The notes below the pieces were generated by a model. That model saw only the letters and a list, made by a program, of their open reading frames with translations. It was not told the DNA's origin and made no database searches. A stretch of 64,000 bases of DNA from Nocardia coubleae NBRC 108252 (GTDB lineage Bacteria; Actinomycetota; Actinomycetes; Mycobacteriales; Mycobacteriaceae), in contig NZ_BDBD01000011.1 in the NCBI RefSeq assembly GCF_001612805.1, positions 434,001 to 498,000 of the forward strand. The letters are read 5' to 3'. The position numbers and the translations under genes are program-made. Of this stretch, positions 52,059 to 59,655 are shown one piece after another (the stretch's first letter is position 1; every line of letters starts with the position of its first letter).

Positions 52059-53234
52059 TCAGAGGCTGCCGCCACCGCCGACCAGCCACGGGTTGAAGGT
52101 GCACACGATCTGATGACCTGGATCGATGGCATTGAGCGCGATCGACAGGGCACGCGGCGAGTACATCATCGTGAGATGGTCGGAGACGTCCTGCTCACAG
52201 CCTTCCTGCAGGGTGATGTTGCGGACGGTGGAGCCCGGGCCCTGCTTCAGGAAGGTCAGATCGTAGGGGTTGGTGACCTCGTCGTACCGGGTGCCGACGA
52301 TGGTGTAGTCGATGCCGGGGACGGTGTCGCCGTTGGCGTTGAGCTGGTTGACGAAGTCCGAACCGATGGTCTGCTGGATACCGGCGTGCCCGACGAAGAT
52401 CTCGATGAAGCCGAGGATGTCGATGCCCAGGTTGTTGATCATGCGGCCCAGGGCGCCGATGCCGTCGAGGCTGGTGCCGTGGTGGGTGGCGCCGTAGGTG
52501 ATCAGGTTCTTCACCTTGTCGGCACCGCCGTCGAACTTCGTGTACCAGTTCGACATCGAACCGCCCTGCGAGTGGGCGACGATGTCGACTTCGTCGGCGC
52601 CCGTGGCCGCGAGGACCCGGTCGACGAACAGGGCCAGCTGATCGGCCGAGTCCTGGATGTAGCCGGTGCCCATCACGCCGGGCAGCACCGAGCCGAGACC
52701 GCCACCTTCGATCAGGTTGGAGCGACCGTAGTTGAAGGTGAAGGTGCACAGCCCGGCGTTCTTGAACTCCGGGCCCATGAACGCGTAGCCGTTGTAGGCG
52801 TTCATCCAGGTGCCGTGCACCATGACCAGCGGACGGTCGCCGTCGGCGGGCTTGCAGTTCCAGTCGTTGGCGCCGGGGGGCGCCGCGTCACCGTTGCCCA
52901 GGCCGTAGGCGAAGGCCGCGAGGAACGAGGTCTGGGCCGGGCCGACGCCGACGGTGTCGCTGGAGTAGCCGCCCGAGGAACCCGAGCTGGAACCCGAGCC
53001 GCCATAGCAGTCGCCGGAGCCGTTGCCCGAGCCGGTGCCGCTACCGGAGTTGCAGGCCGAGCCGCTGGGGCCGGCGACCGACCGGCCCGCGGCGATGATC
53101 TCGGCGAGAGCCTGCTCGGTCGGCGCGTCGTTGGGGGCCGCGCCTGCCCCTGGGCCGGTGAGCGCCACGGCGAGCGCGCTGACGCCGGTGAGCATCGCTG
53201 TCTGCAGCGTGCGTCGGCGACTGGGAGATTTCAT
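52059..53234 (-). CDS. Secreted lipase/esterase, class 2 (alpha/beta hydrolase)
   Basis: 391 residues from the ATG at 53234. The signal peptide (1-33) ends GAGA/GAAP. A low-complexity Gly/Ser stretch with two Cys (about 62-95) precedes the hydrolase domain. The nucleophile motif is AHSQGG in EVDIVAHSQGGSMSNWYTKF; PLVMVHGTWMNAYNGYAFMGPEFKNAGLCTFTFNYG is the oxyanion region of PF01674-type lipases, and the final DPGHQIVCTFNPWL may hold the catalytic His. It hydrolyses esters or lipids outside the cell. A second lipase of another family follows at 53542 in the same direction. Confidence 0.9.
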   Translation of the reverse strand: MKSPSRRRTLQTAMLTGVSALAVALTGPGAGAAPNDAPTEQALAEIIAAGRSVAGPSGSACNSGSGTGSGNGSGDCYGGSGSSSGSSGGYSSDTVGVGPAQTSFLAAFAYGLGNGDAAPPGANDWNCKPADGDRPLVMVHGTWMNAYNGYAFMGPEFKNAGLCTFTFNYGRSNLIEGGGLGSVLPGVMGTGYIQDSADQLALFVDRVLAATGADEVDIVAHSQGGSMSNWYTKFDGGADKVKNLITYGATHHGTSLDGIGALGRMINNLGIDILGFIEIFVGHAGIQQTIGSDFVNQLNANGDTVPGIDYTIVGTRYDEVTNPYDLTFLKQGPGSTVRNITLQEGCEQDVSDHLTMMYSPRALSIALNAIDPGHQIVCTFNPWLVGGGGSL

Positions 53235-53541
53235 CGTTGGCGTATCTTCCTGTGCGATTCGATAATTCGTGTCCCGTTTTTCGATCGGGAATACGAATGG
53301 CTTGTCGAAACCGCACCGAACATAAGCCCGGGAATTCACGGCATTTCGTTTCTCCGTGGGGTTCTGGGTAGTTCACCACCGGTCGGCGACGGGCCCCATG
53401 ACGGCACACAGGAACTTTTCCCCACGGCGATCCCGCAGGTCGGGACGCTGATCGGGAGAAATAGTGATACTTCCCAGAACATTCGGCCGTTCACACTGAC
53501 CGAGCACTGAAACACCAACATTTCGGCCGAAAAAAGGGGGC
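53235..53541. other. AT-richer intergenic region between two lipase genes
   Basis: No gene supported. Likely holds the promoter of the class 2 lipase (minus strand) and, at 53521-53534, a TTTCGGCCGAAAAAAG palindrome that may terminate the secretory lipase region or act as an operator. Local GC is clearly below that of the neighbours. Confidence 0.4.
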
Positions 53542-54885
53542 TCAGCATTCGCTGCGCGCGGGAATCCCTCGTAGCCGCTCGTCGAGCCACAGCATCGCCT
53601 CCGGATATCCGGTCACCGCACCGACGATGTGCTCGCCGAGCACCCCGCGATACACCGCGGTCGCGCCGAGTTCGCACTGTTCCTGATAGAGATTGCGCGC
53701 GCCCTCGGCCGGGATCCAGAACTCCTGCTCCCCGTTGTAAACGTAGAGCGGTGTGGCCGAACGCATGCCCTCCATCCGGGTGACCTCGTAGATCCGGGCG
53801 GCCAGGTCCGAGCGCAGGGGGTCGGCGATATTGGCGCCGACATCGATGGGCAGGTGCAGGATGCCGGGCAGCGCGAAGATGCTCACGCACTGGTCCTTCA
53901 TCGCCGAGGTGGCCACCCAGCGGCCGAGATTGTTCATGGCGGCCAGGATTTCGGGCCGCTCGCGCCCGACCGCGAGGGTCGCGGCCATGAAGATGCCCGA
54001 AGCCAGATTGGCGTTCATACTGCGGGCGAGGATCTCGAAGTCGGCGGGCACCCCGCCGAGGGCGGCACCGACGATCACCTCGGCCAATTCCGGTGCGTAG
54101 GAGGCGATCAGCTTCGCCGCGCCGTGCGTGGCGATGGCGCCGCCGGAATACCCCGTCATCGCGAACGGGCTGGCGCCGTAGGTCTGCGGCTCGACATTCC
54201 TGGTTGCCCGGATGGCGTCGAGGACGGCGTGTCCGGCGACATACGGTTCGGCGTAAGCCATTCGGGGGCCCTGATGGTCGGGGATCAGGACCGCGTATCC
54301 GCGTAGCACCGCCAGCTGGGTGGTCGGCGGCAGGAACTCGGTGGCGCTCGATTTCAGCGAAAGCCCGTGTGTGAACGTGTAACCGGGTGTGCAGGACAGA
54401 CCGAGCGCGTCGATGGGCAGGTTGTTCACCAGTACCGGCCGGTCGCCGGGGCCGGTCCACTCGGTGGCGGGCACGATCAGCGTCGCGGTCGCGAACGACG
54501 GGGCGCCGTGGGCGTCGGAGGTGCGGAACTTGAGCAGATGCGCGGACCGTACGGGAACCAGGGTCAGCGGGCCCGCGACGGCGGTGACGTCGCGCACCTG
54601 GACGAGCTCGCCCGGTGCCAGCTGGGCCAGGCCCTCGGGCCAGTGATCGAAGGTGGGATCGCCTACGGGAGAGGGCATTACGGCCGCCCGCAGCGCGGCG
54701 AGCTCGGCGTCGGGGTCGGTATCCGCGCCGGACGGGATCGGCGAGGGCAGCACCTGGTCGATCCAGCGTTGCAGGTCGGGCAGGATTCCCGGGGCGGCCG
54801 GGGGCTGGGGTTCGGCGGTTGCGGTGCCGACGGCGAGCGGACACAACAGCAGTAGCGAACAGAGCAGGACACGCACAGATCTCAT
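53542..54885 (-). CDS. Secretory lipase (LIP family)
   Basis: 447 residues from the ATG at 54885. Signal peptide 1-24 (VLLCSLLLLCPLAVGTATA). The domain is PF03583-like (fungal/actinobacterial secretory lipases): PVRSAHLLKFRTSDAHGAPSFATATLIVP, YTFTHGLSLKSSATEFLPP, YAVLIPDHQGPRMAYAEPYVAGHAVLDAIR and the nucleophile elbow TGYSGGAIATHGAA, with the acid/His side at VYNGEQEFWIPAEG and GVLGEHIVG. It hydrolyses triacylglycerols or other esters outside the cell. Upstream in-frame codons to 55188 are not translated, as no start or signal fits. Confidence 0.9.
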   Translation of the reverse strand: MRSVRVLLCSLLLLCPLAVGTATAEPQPPAAPGILPDLQRWIDQVLPSPIPSGADTDPDAELAALRAAVMPSPVGDPTFDHWPEGLAQLAPGELVQVRDVTAVAGPLTLVPVRSAHLLKFRTSDAHGAPSFATATLIVPATEWTGPGDRPVLVNNLPIDALGLSCTPGYTFTHGLSLKSSATEFLPPTTQLAVLRGYAVLIPDHQGPRMAYAEPYVAGHAVLDAIRATRNVEPQTYGASPFAMTGYSGGAIATHGAAKLIASYAPELAEVIVGAALGGVPADFEILARSMNANLASGIFMAATLAVGRERPEILAAMNNLGRWVATSAMKDQCVSIFALPGILHLPIDVGANIADPLRSDLAARIYEVTRMEGMRSATPLYVYNGEQEFWIPAEGARNLYQEQCELGATAVYRGVLGEHIVGAVTGYPEAMLWLDERLRGIPARSEC

Positions 54886-55223
54886 GGCACTCACACGCCT
54901 TCGGGTGGCACATCGGACTCGTGACCTGACACCCGGCGATGCGGTACTCGAAGCCGCGGCGAAACCTCCCCTGTGCGCCGTCGTCAGTGTTCTCACGGTA
55001 CGTCCCACCGCATCGGCGCACGGCCGTAGTTCCCGACTCGTGCACGCCCCGCGTCCGGATCGCAACAACCGCGCGTGCTCGATACTTCGGAGAAAGTACC
55101 GGCTCCGGACCAGGCGGTTTGTGAATTCTCCAGCCGAGTCCGGAACATGTTCTCCTTCATGGTCGCGCGCCCTACCGTCGAGTAGCAAGGCGCCTACCAG
55201 CGCCGGGGCAGAAGGAGCACGCC
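54886..55223. other. Divergent intergenic region
   Basis: Between the secretory lipase (minus) and a small plus-strand gene. No gene, repeat or clear palindrome seen; presumably promoters for both sides. Confidence 0.4.
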
Positions 55224-55475
55224 ATGATTCCCATCGACGCGAACATTGCCGCCGCCGGTCACCCCCTCGACCACACCGACATACCGACGCGGCGGATCAC
55301 CGTCTACTTCGACGGGCCCACTCCGCAGGACGCGATGGTCCTCGAATACGCCGCAACCCAGTCCGAGGCTTGGGAATTCACCACCGCCGCCGTGCACGCG
55401 GGCCTGCTGGTGACCGTCGACGGACGAGTGGAACCCGGCCTGCGCCGGCTGCCGTGCCGTTCGCTGTGGCACTGA
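55224..55475 (+). CDS. Small conserved hypothetical protein
   Basis: 83 residues; the ATG at 55224 follows AAGGAG by six bases. Sequence features ITVYFDGPTPQDAMVLEYAATQSEAWEFTTAAVHAGLLVTVDGRVEPG, which folds as a compact alpha/beta unit with no signal or membrane segment. No family recognised. It is followed 67 bp later by a lipoprotein gene in the same direction. Confidence 0.65.
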   Translation: MIPIDANIAAAGHPLDHTDIPTRRITVYFDGPTPQDAMVLEYAATQSEAWEFTTAAVHAGLLVTVDGRVEPGLRRLPCRSLWH

Positions 55476-55542
55476 GCCCCACACCGCCGCACTAGGCTGG
55501 TGCGGCGGTCGTGTCCCGATCGCGGGGACACAGGAGGCGCGC

Positions 55543-56025
55543 GTGACACGGTGGCAGTACCCGGTCGCCGTGGCCGTGCTCGCGGGACTGGCCGTGGCCG
55601 GTTGCGGTTCGCAGGAGGCCGAGCAGGCCGCGCCGGCCACCGTCGCACCGACCACGACTGCCCAGCGCACCGCCGTCACCCTCGCACCGCCGACCACCAC
55701 CGTCGACCCGTACGCGGGCCTGCCGCTCATCGATGAGGTCCGCTGGACGAGCAATGTCGACGGCGCCCGCCTGCTCGTGTTCCCCACCGTGGCGGGTCGC
55801 AAGACCGCCGCACCCGGCACCGACGAGACGGCCTGGCAGGAAGTTCTCGCCCTCGACCCCGCCGCCGACTCGCCGGGTATGCGTGACCAGTTCCTGTGCC
55901 ACTGGGTGTGGGCGAGGATGGTCGCGCCGGACAAGACGAGCTGGAACCTCGAACCGTGGCGACCGGCCGTCGGCTATTCGGCCACGGTCTCGGCGAACTG
56001 CAATCCCGGCGGCCCGGAACGCTGA
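55543..56025 (+). CDS. DUF2599-type lipoprotein
   Basis: 160 residues from a GTG at 55543 (CAGGAGGCGC upstream). Signal with lipobox AVAGC (Cys21), a Thr/Pro/Ala-rich linker, then WTSNVDGARLLVFPTVAGRKTA ... AWQEVLALDPAADSPGMRDQFLCHWVWARMVAPDKTSWNLEPWRP, which matches DUF2599 proteins of mycobacteria and nocardiae. Anchored to the outer face of the membrane; function unknown. Two Cys (in LCHWV and SANCNPG) may form a disulfide. Confidence 0.85.
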   Translation: MTRWQYPVAVAVLAGLAVAGCGSQEAEQAAPATVAPTTTAQRTAVTLAPPTTTVDPYAGLPLIDEVRWTSNVDGARLLVFPTVAGRKTAAPGTDETAWQEVLALDPAADSPGMRDQFLCHWVWARMVAPDKTSWNLEPWRPAVGYSATVSANCNPGGPER

Positions 56026-56058
56026 GGTCCGCGCCGCGCGGCGAAAGGAGCACAGGTT

Positions 56059-56715
56059 ATGCGCGTTGTCATCGCAGGCGGACACGGCAAGATCGCCCTG
56101 CTACTGGCCGGGCTGCTCACCAGAGACGGCCATCAGGTGCACGCTCTCATCCGCGATCCCGCCCAGGCCGCCGACATCACCGCGACCGGCGGTGTCCCCG
56201 TGATCCACGACATGGAACGTGACGACCCGGCCGACCTCGTCGCCGCGGTCGCCGGGTCGGACGCGGTGGTCTTCGCCGCCGGTGCGGGCCCGGGCAGCGG
56301 CGTGGACCGCAAGTACACCGTCGACCTGGGCGGCTCGGTCCAGCTGGCCGACGCGGCCGACCGAGCCGGGGTGCGCCGGTTCGTGCAGATCTCGACGATG
56401 GGCGCCGGTCAGCCGCCCGCACCGGGAACCGACGAGGTGTGGGCCGCCTATATCGACGCCAAGACCAAGGCCGAGGACGATCTGCGGGCCCGCTCGCTGG
56501 ACTGGACCGTCGTGCGGCCGGGCAGGCTCACCGACGCCGAGGGCAACGGTCTGATCACGCTGGGACCACCGCCGGTCGGGCGCGCCGATGTGCCGCGCGC
56601 CGATGTCGCCGCGACGCTCGCGTCGATCTTGGTCGCCGACAATACTTTTCGGCGCACCCTCGAGGTGGTGTCGGGGCAGGATCCGATCGAGGCGGCCGTC
56701 GCCGCGATTCGATAG
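56059..56715 (+). CDS. NAD(P)-binding SDR-like protein (atypical, YwnB/NmrA type)
   Basis: 218 residues; ATG at 56059 with GAAAGGAG upstream. Rossmann motif VVIAGGHGKIALLLAGLLTRDGHQVHALIRDP (GGxGxI instead of GxxGxxG), then AVVFAAGAGPGSGVDRKYTVDLGGSVQLADAADRAGVRRFVQISTMGA and YIDAKTKAEDDLRARSLDWTVVRPGRLTD. Matches the atypical SDR5-like group used as NAD(P)H sensors or reductases. 33 bp after the DUF2599 lipoprotein gene, so possibly one transcript. Confidence 0.88.
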   Translation: MRVVIAGGHGKIALLLAGLLTRDGHQVHALIRDPAQAADITATGGVPVIHDMERDDPADLVAAVAGSDAVVFAAGAGPGSGVDRKYTVDLGGSVQLADAADRAGVRRFVQISTMGAGQPPAPGTDEVWAAYIDAKTKAEDDLRARSLDWTVVRPGRLTDAEGNGLITLGPPPVGRADVPRADVAATLASILVADNTFRRTLEVVSGQDPIEAAVAAIR

Positions 56716-57063
56716 CCGAAAATTAACCAGGCCAATACTTTTGAGGCCTATCAACGTGCCGACAGGGTGCCGGGCACCGGCCGGCACCCACCGGTACGCC
56801 ACCGAAGCGCCGGTCACGCCGCTGTTCGGCGCGAACGGTGCGCGAATCCGGTGGCGCCGAGCCGGATTCGCCGCCCAGAAGCCGGGGTGAGCACCGAATC
56901 GAGACCTAATCGATCGTGCAGATGTGCTTGCATCTGAAAGTGTCTCCGTCCTAAACTCAGGGCCGCAACACAATTCAGGGGATAGTCAGGGGAGGCCGCG
57001 AGCGGCACACCTGGGGCTATAGTTGCCTCGGGTTTGCCACTGCCTAGACACAGGGGCGTTCAC
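56716..57063. other. Intergenic region with terminator-like hairpin and promoter element
   Basis: Holds a 9-base stem at 56765-56789 (GGGTGCCGG and complement, 7-base loop), likely the end of the preceding transcript, and the conserved promoter element listed at 56919. No gene supported. Confidence 0.5.
56919..56957 (+). promoter_or_regulatory. Conserved promoter/operator element, copy 1
   Basis: CAGATG-TGCTTG-CATCTG (perfect 6-6-6 inverted repeat, 56919-56936) overlaps a TTGCAT -35-like hexamer; TAAACT follows after 18 bases (56952-56957). Two similar elements lie at 58523 and 58734, all around the XRE/DUF397 pair. Confidence 0.6.
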
Positions 57064-57303
57064 ATGAACCACACCACCGGCCGTTTCGGCCTCGCTGATC
57101 GCGCAGCGATCACCCACCCCTCGAGGGAAACCGCGGTCGCCTTCGTCATCGACGCCGTCGAATCCACCGGCGCCGCGACCCGCAACGATTTCGATATCGA
57201 GCGCATCGTCACCACGGCCCACGAACTGGCCGACGACTGGGACCTGCAGGTGCTGACGCCGGACACGTTCTGGCGGATCGCATCCGGCTGCATCCGCTAC
57301 TGA
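57064..57303 (+). CDS. Small conserved hypothetical protein
   Basis: 79 residues from the ATG at 57064: ALADRAAIT-like start, ETAVAFVIDAVESTGAATRNDFDIERIVTTAHELADDWDLQVLTPDTFWRIASGCIRY in parts. A small helical soluble protein of the kind found in Nocardia beside XRE/DUF397 genes. It is driven by the conserved element at 56919 and ends before a hairpin shared with the converging XRE gene. Confidence 0.7.
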   Translation: MNHTTGRFGLADRAAITHPSRETAVAFVIDAVESTGAATRNDFDIERIVTTAHELADDWDLQVLTPDTFWRIASGCIRY

Positions 57304-57314
57304 TCCGGACAGCC

Positions 57315-57341
57315 TGCCGCTTCCGGCGAACGGAAGCGGCA
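57315..57341. terminator. Hairpin between converging genes
   Basis: Perfect 10-base stem TGCCGCTTCC (57315-57324) and complement (57332-57341), 7-base loop, between the small gene and the XRE gene. Confidence 0.65.
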
Positions 57342-57360
57342 CTGCGGCCCGCCCGGGGGG

Positions 57361-58245
57361 TCAGGCCCGCTCGGCGTAGTCCCGCAAGATGTCGCGTGAG
57401 CGGTCGGGGTGAGCGGCCTGCACGCTGAGCTGGTCCATCACCGACAGATACAGCGCGAGATCCTGCCTGCGCTCCAGATACAGCGCGCTGGTCAGTTGCT
57501 CCAGGTACACGATGTCGGGCAACTCCGGCTCGGCGAAGCGGAGAATGCTGAACGAACTGCCCGCCGCCGCGTGCCCGCCCGCCGAGTACGGCAGCACCTG
57601 CACGGGGACGTTCGGCAGCAGAGACAGTTCGATCAGGTGTCGCAACTGATTCCGGTGCACCTCGCGTCCGCCCACCGGCCGGTGTAGCACGGCCTCGTCG
57701 ATGACCGCCCACACCACGGGCGGGTCGACGCGGCGCAGCACGTCCTGACGCAGCTGACGAACCTGCACGCGCCGCTCGGTCTCGGCATCGTCGAGACCGA
57801 CGGTGACGATCGCCCGGGTGTACTCCGGGGTCTGCAGCAGGCCGGGTACCAATTGGGTCTCATAGGTACGGATTTGGCTCGCGGCCTGTTCTAGCCCCAG
57901 GTAGGTACTGAACCATGACGGCAGCAGATCGCTGTAGCGGTGCCACCAGCCCGGTTCGTTGGCCTGCCTGGCCAGATCGAAGAACGCCTCACGATCTACG
58001 GGGTCGGTGACTCCGTAGAGCGTGAGCAGATCACGGATATCGCGTTCCTTGAAACCGGTGCGGCCCAGCTCGAGTCGGCTGATCTTGGCGTGGGAGCCGC
58101 GGATCGCCTCCCCCGCGGCCTCGCGGGTGATGCCCTTGCTCTCCCGCAACCTACGCAGTTGCCCACCGAGCGCAATGCGCAGCACAGTGGGTCCACGGTC
58201 GACGATCGGTTGTACACGACCGATCTCGTGGGGTTCAGCCGTCAT
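57361..58245 (-). CDS. XRE-family regulator with DUF5753 domain
   Basis: 294 residues. HTH at about 25-65 (LGGQLRRLRESKGITREAAGEAIRGSHAKISRLELGRTGF). The rest is DUF5753: EPGWWHRYSDLLPSWFSTYLGLEQAASQIRTYETQLVPGLLQTPEYTRAI and PVVWAVIDEAVLHRPVGGREVHRNQLRHLIELSLLPNVPVQVLPYSAGGH. In Streptomyces these regulators pair with a DUF397 protein encoded next door, as here (18 bp upstream gene at 58264), acting like a regulator/antagonist couple in development. Probably binds the conserved CATCTG-type sites nearby. Confidence 0.92.
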   Translation of the reverse strand: MTAEPHEIGRVQPIVDRGPTVLRIALGGQLRRLRESKGITREAAGEAIRGSHAKISRLELGRTGFKERDIRDLLTLYGVTDPVDREAFFDLARQANEPGWWHRYSDLLPSWFSTYLGLEQAASQIRTYETQLVPGLLQTPEYTRAIVTVGLDDAETERRVQVRQLRQDVLRRVDPPVVWAVIDEAVLHRPVGGREVHRNQLRHLIELSLLPNVPVQVLPYSAGGHAAAGSSFSILRFAEPELPDIVYLEQLTSALYLERRQDLALYLSVMDQLSVQAAHPDRSRDILRDYAERA

Positions 58246-58263
58246 GACTCGCGATCTTACCGA

Positions 58264-58497
58264 TCAGCAGGTCAAGTCGTCGAACTCTCCGGCCTTGGCG
58301 CCGCGGATGAATGCGTCGATCTCCGGGCGTGTGTAGTAGATGACCGCGCCGCGCGGGTCGCGCGAGTTGCGCACAGCTACCGACCCGTCGGACACGGCGG
58401 CAACCTCTACGCAATTGCCGCTGGCGTTGCTGTACGTGCTCTTACGCCAGGCGTGGTCGGCGGGCCGTTCGCGCTGATCATGGTGCATTGCGGACAT
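58264..58497 (-). CDS. DUF397 protein, partner of the XRE regulator
   Basis: 77 residues. The DUF397 signature is clear: WRKSTYSNASGNCVEVAAVSDGSVAVRNSRDPRGAVIYYTRPEIDAFIRGAKAGEFDDL. Family members are small cytosolic proteins that antagonise or modulate the adjacent XRE-DUF5753 protein. First gene of the pair, transcribed from an upstream element related to those at 56919 and 58734. Confidence 0.93.
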   Translation of the reverse strand: MSAMHHDQRERPADHAWRKSTYSNASGNCVEVAAVSDGSVAVRNSRDPRGAVIYYTRPEIDAFIRGAKAGEFDDLTC

Positions 58498-58522
58498 GCA
58501 TTACTCCCTGTTCTCGTGTGAT

Positions 58523-58557
58523 GTCCATCGGAGTGAAAGTTGCAGATGCACGCACAA
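58523..58557 (-). promoter_or_regulatory. Conserved promoter element, copy 2 (DUF397/XRE operon)
   Basis: On the minus strand TGTGCGTGCATCTG (58557-58544) is followed 18 bases after GTGCAT by TGGACA (58528-58523). It differs by one base from the TGTGCTTGCATCTG of the other copies, and by its weaker -10. Confidence 0.5.
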
Positions 58558-58733
58558 ACGTTCTTGCATCCGCTTTGCGCGATGCGGACATTAACACGCA
58601 GCCCGCGGTTGCGCACCGGTCGGTACGTACTCGCACCCAGGGGGCGCGTGGCGTTCGCAAAGTGACGTCCAGTCCCCTGAATTCGCAAGGGCCACAGAGC
58701 CATCGGCCGCCGAAACGCCCCGAATGAGATCTC

Positions 58734-58771
58734 CGATGTGCTTGCATCTGCAATCACCGCGCCCATAGACT
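58734..58771 (+). promoter_or_regulatory. Conserved promoter/operator element, copy 3
   Basis: CGATGTGCTTGCATCTG at 58734-58750 with TTGCAT as -35, then TAGACT at 58766-58771 after 18 bases. Thirteen consecutive bases are identical to copy 1. Confidence 0.6.
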
Positions 58772-58848
58772 CGGGGCAAGATCAACCCCGGGGCCCGCTC
58801 GTCAAGAGCTGGGGCAGGCCCGGGCCCACCGGACACGAGGGGCCTGCG

Positions 58849-59082
58849 ATGAGCATTCCGTATCGACCACCCCGCCGGGTCTCGGCCGGCACCGCCGGGC
58901 TCGAGCTCCCGCGCAGCCTCGCGGCAGAGGTAGCGCCGGTTTCCGCGTGTAGCGACGAGCCCTACGGGCTCACCTATCGGCAGGCTCGCGAGATGCTGCG
59001 TCAACACGACATCCACGGCCCGCAGTGCCGCCAATGGCTGGCCGCGGCGGCCTATCTGTCTGCGGGCCTGGACGACGAATAG
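58849..59082 (+). CDS. Small conserved hypothetical protein
   Basis: 77 residues from the ATG at 58849. The end YGLTYRQAREMLRQHDIHGPQCRQWLAAAAYLSAG is a helix-rich unit with two Cys in the chain; the start is basic and Pro-rich. No known domain. Controlled by the element at 58734 and so probably co-regulated with the XRE/DUF397 pair. Confidence 0.65.
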   Translation: MSIPYRPPRRVSAGTAGLELPRSLAAEVAPVSACSDEPYGLTYRQAREMLRQHDIHGPQCRQWLAAAAYLSAGLDDE

Positions 59083-59171
59083 CGCGGTCGTAACGTCTTC
59101 GTGCTGGTCACAGCGGTAAAAGCGGGGCATGCTTGGAGACGGACGGTCGGCGCGAGCACAGGTGGCGGCGT

Positions 59172-59606
59172 ATGCGGATTGCGGAGATTCTGCGAAGCAA
59201 GGGCACAGCGGTAGCGACGGTGCCACCGGACACCACCGTGCGCGCACTGCTGACGGTGCTGGCCGAACGCAATATCGGTGCCGTGGTCGTCTCCCCGGAC
59301 GGTGCGACGATCGAGGGCATCGTGTCCGAACGCGACGTGGTTCGCCGCCTCGCCGTGCACGGCGCCGAACTGCTCGACCGGCCGGTCGCCGAGATCATGA
59401 CCGCCCGGGTACGCACCTGCGGCCCCGACGACCACGTGTCCTCGCTGCGCGACGTGATGACCGAGCACCGCATCCGGCACATGCCGGTGGTGAGCGAGGA
59501 CCGGTTGATCGGCATCGTGAGCATCGGGGACGTGGTCAAGAGCGAGATCACGGAACTGGCCACCGAACGCGAGCAGCTCGTCGACTACCTGCAGGGCAGG
59601 TACTGA
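59172..59606 (+). CDS. CBS-domain pair protein
   Basis: 144 residues from the ATG at 59172, with two CBS repeats: IAEILRSKGTAVATVPPDTTVRALLTVLAERNIGAVVVSPDGATIEGIVSERDVVR and VAEIMTARVRTCGPDDHVSSLRDVMTEHRIRHMPVVSEDRLIGIVSIGDVVK. A Bateman module that binds adenine nucleotides or similar ligands; stand-alone forms are often stress or dormancy proteins in actinobacteria. The stop is followed by a 50-base gap to the metal-domain gene. Confidence 0.92.
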   Translation: MRIAEILRSKGTAVATVPPDTTVRALLTVLAERNIGAVVVSPDGATIEGIVSERDVVRRLAVHGAELLDRPVAEIMTARVRTCGPDDHVSSLRDVMTEHRIRHMPVVSEDRLIGIVSIGDVVKSEITELATEREQLVDYLQGRY

Positions 59607-59655
59607 TCGTCGCGCTCGCGGCCGAAAAGCGTTGTCCGCGCGTATCGTTGACGAG

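Larger units (their letters stand above)
58498..58848. other. Divergent intergenic region carrying two conserved promoter elements
   Basis: No gene supported. Contains the minus-strand element for DUF397 (58523-58557) and the plus-strand element for the small gene at 58849 (58734-58771). Confidence 0.5.
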
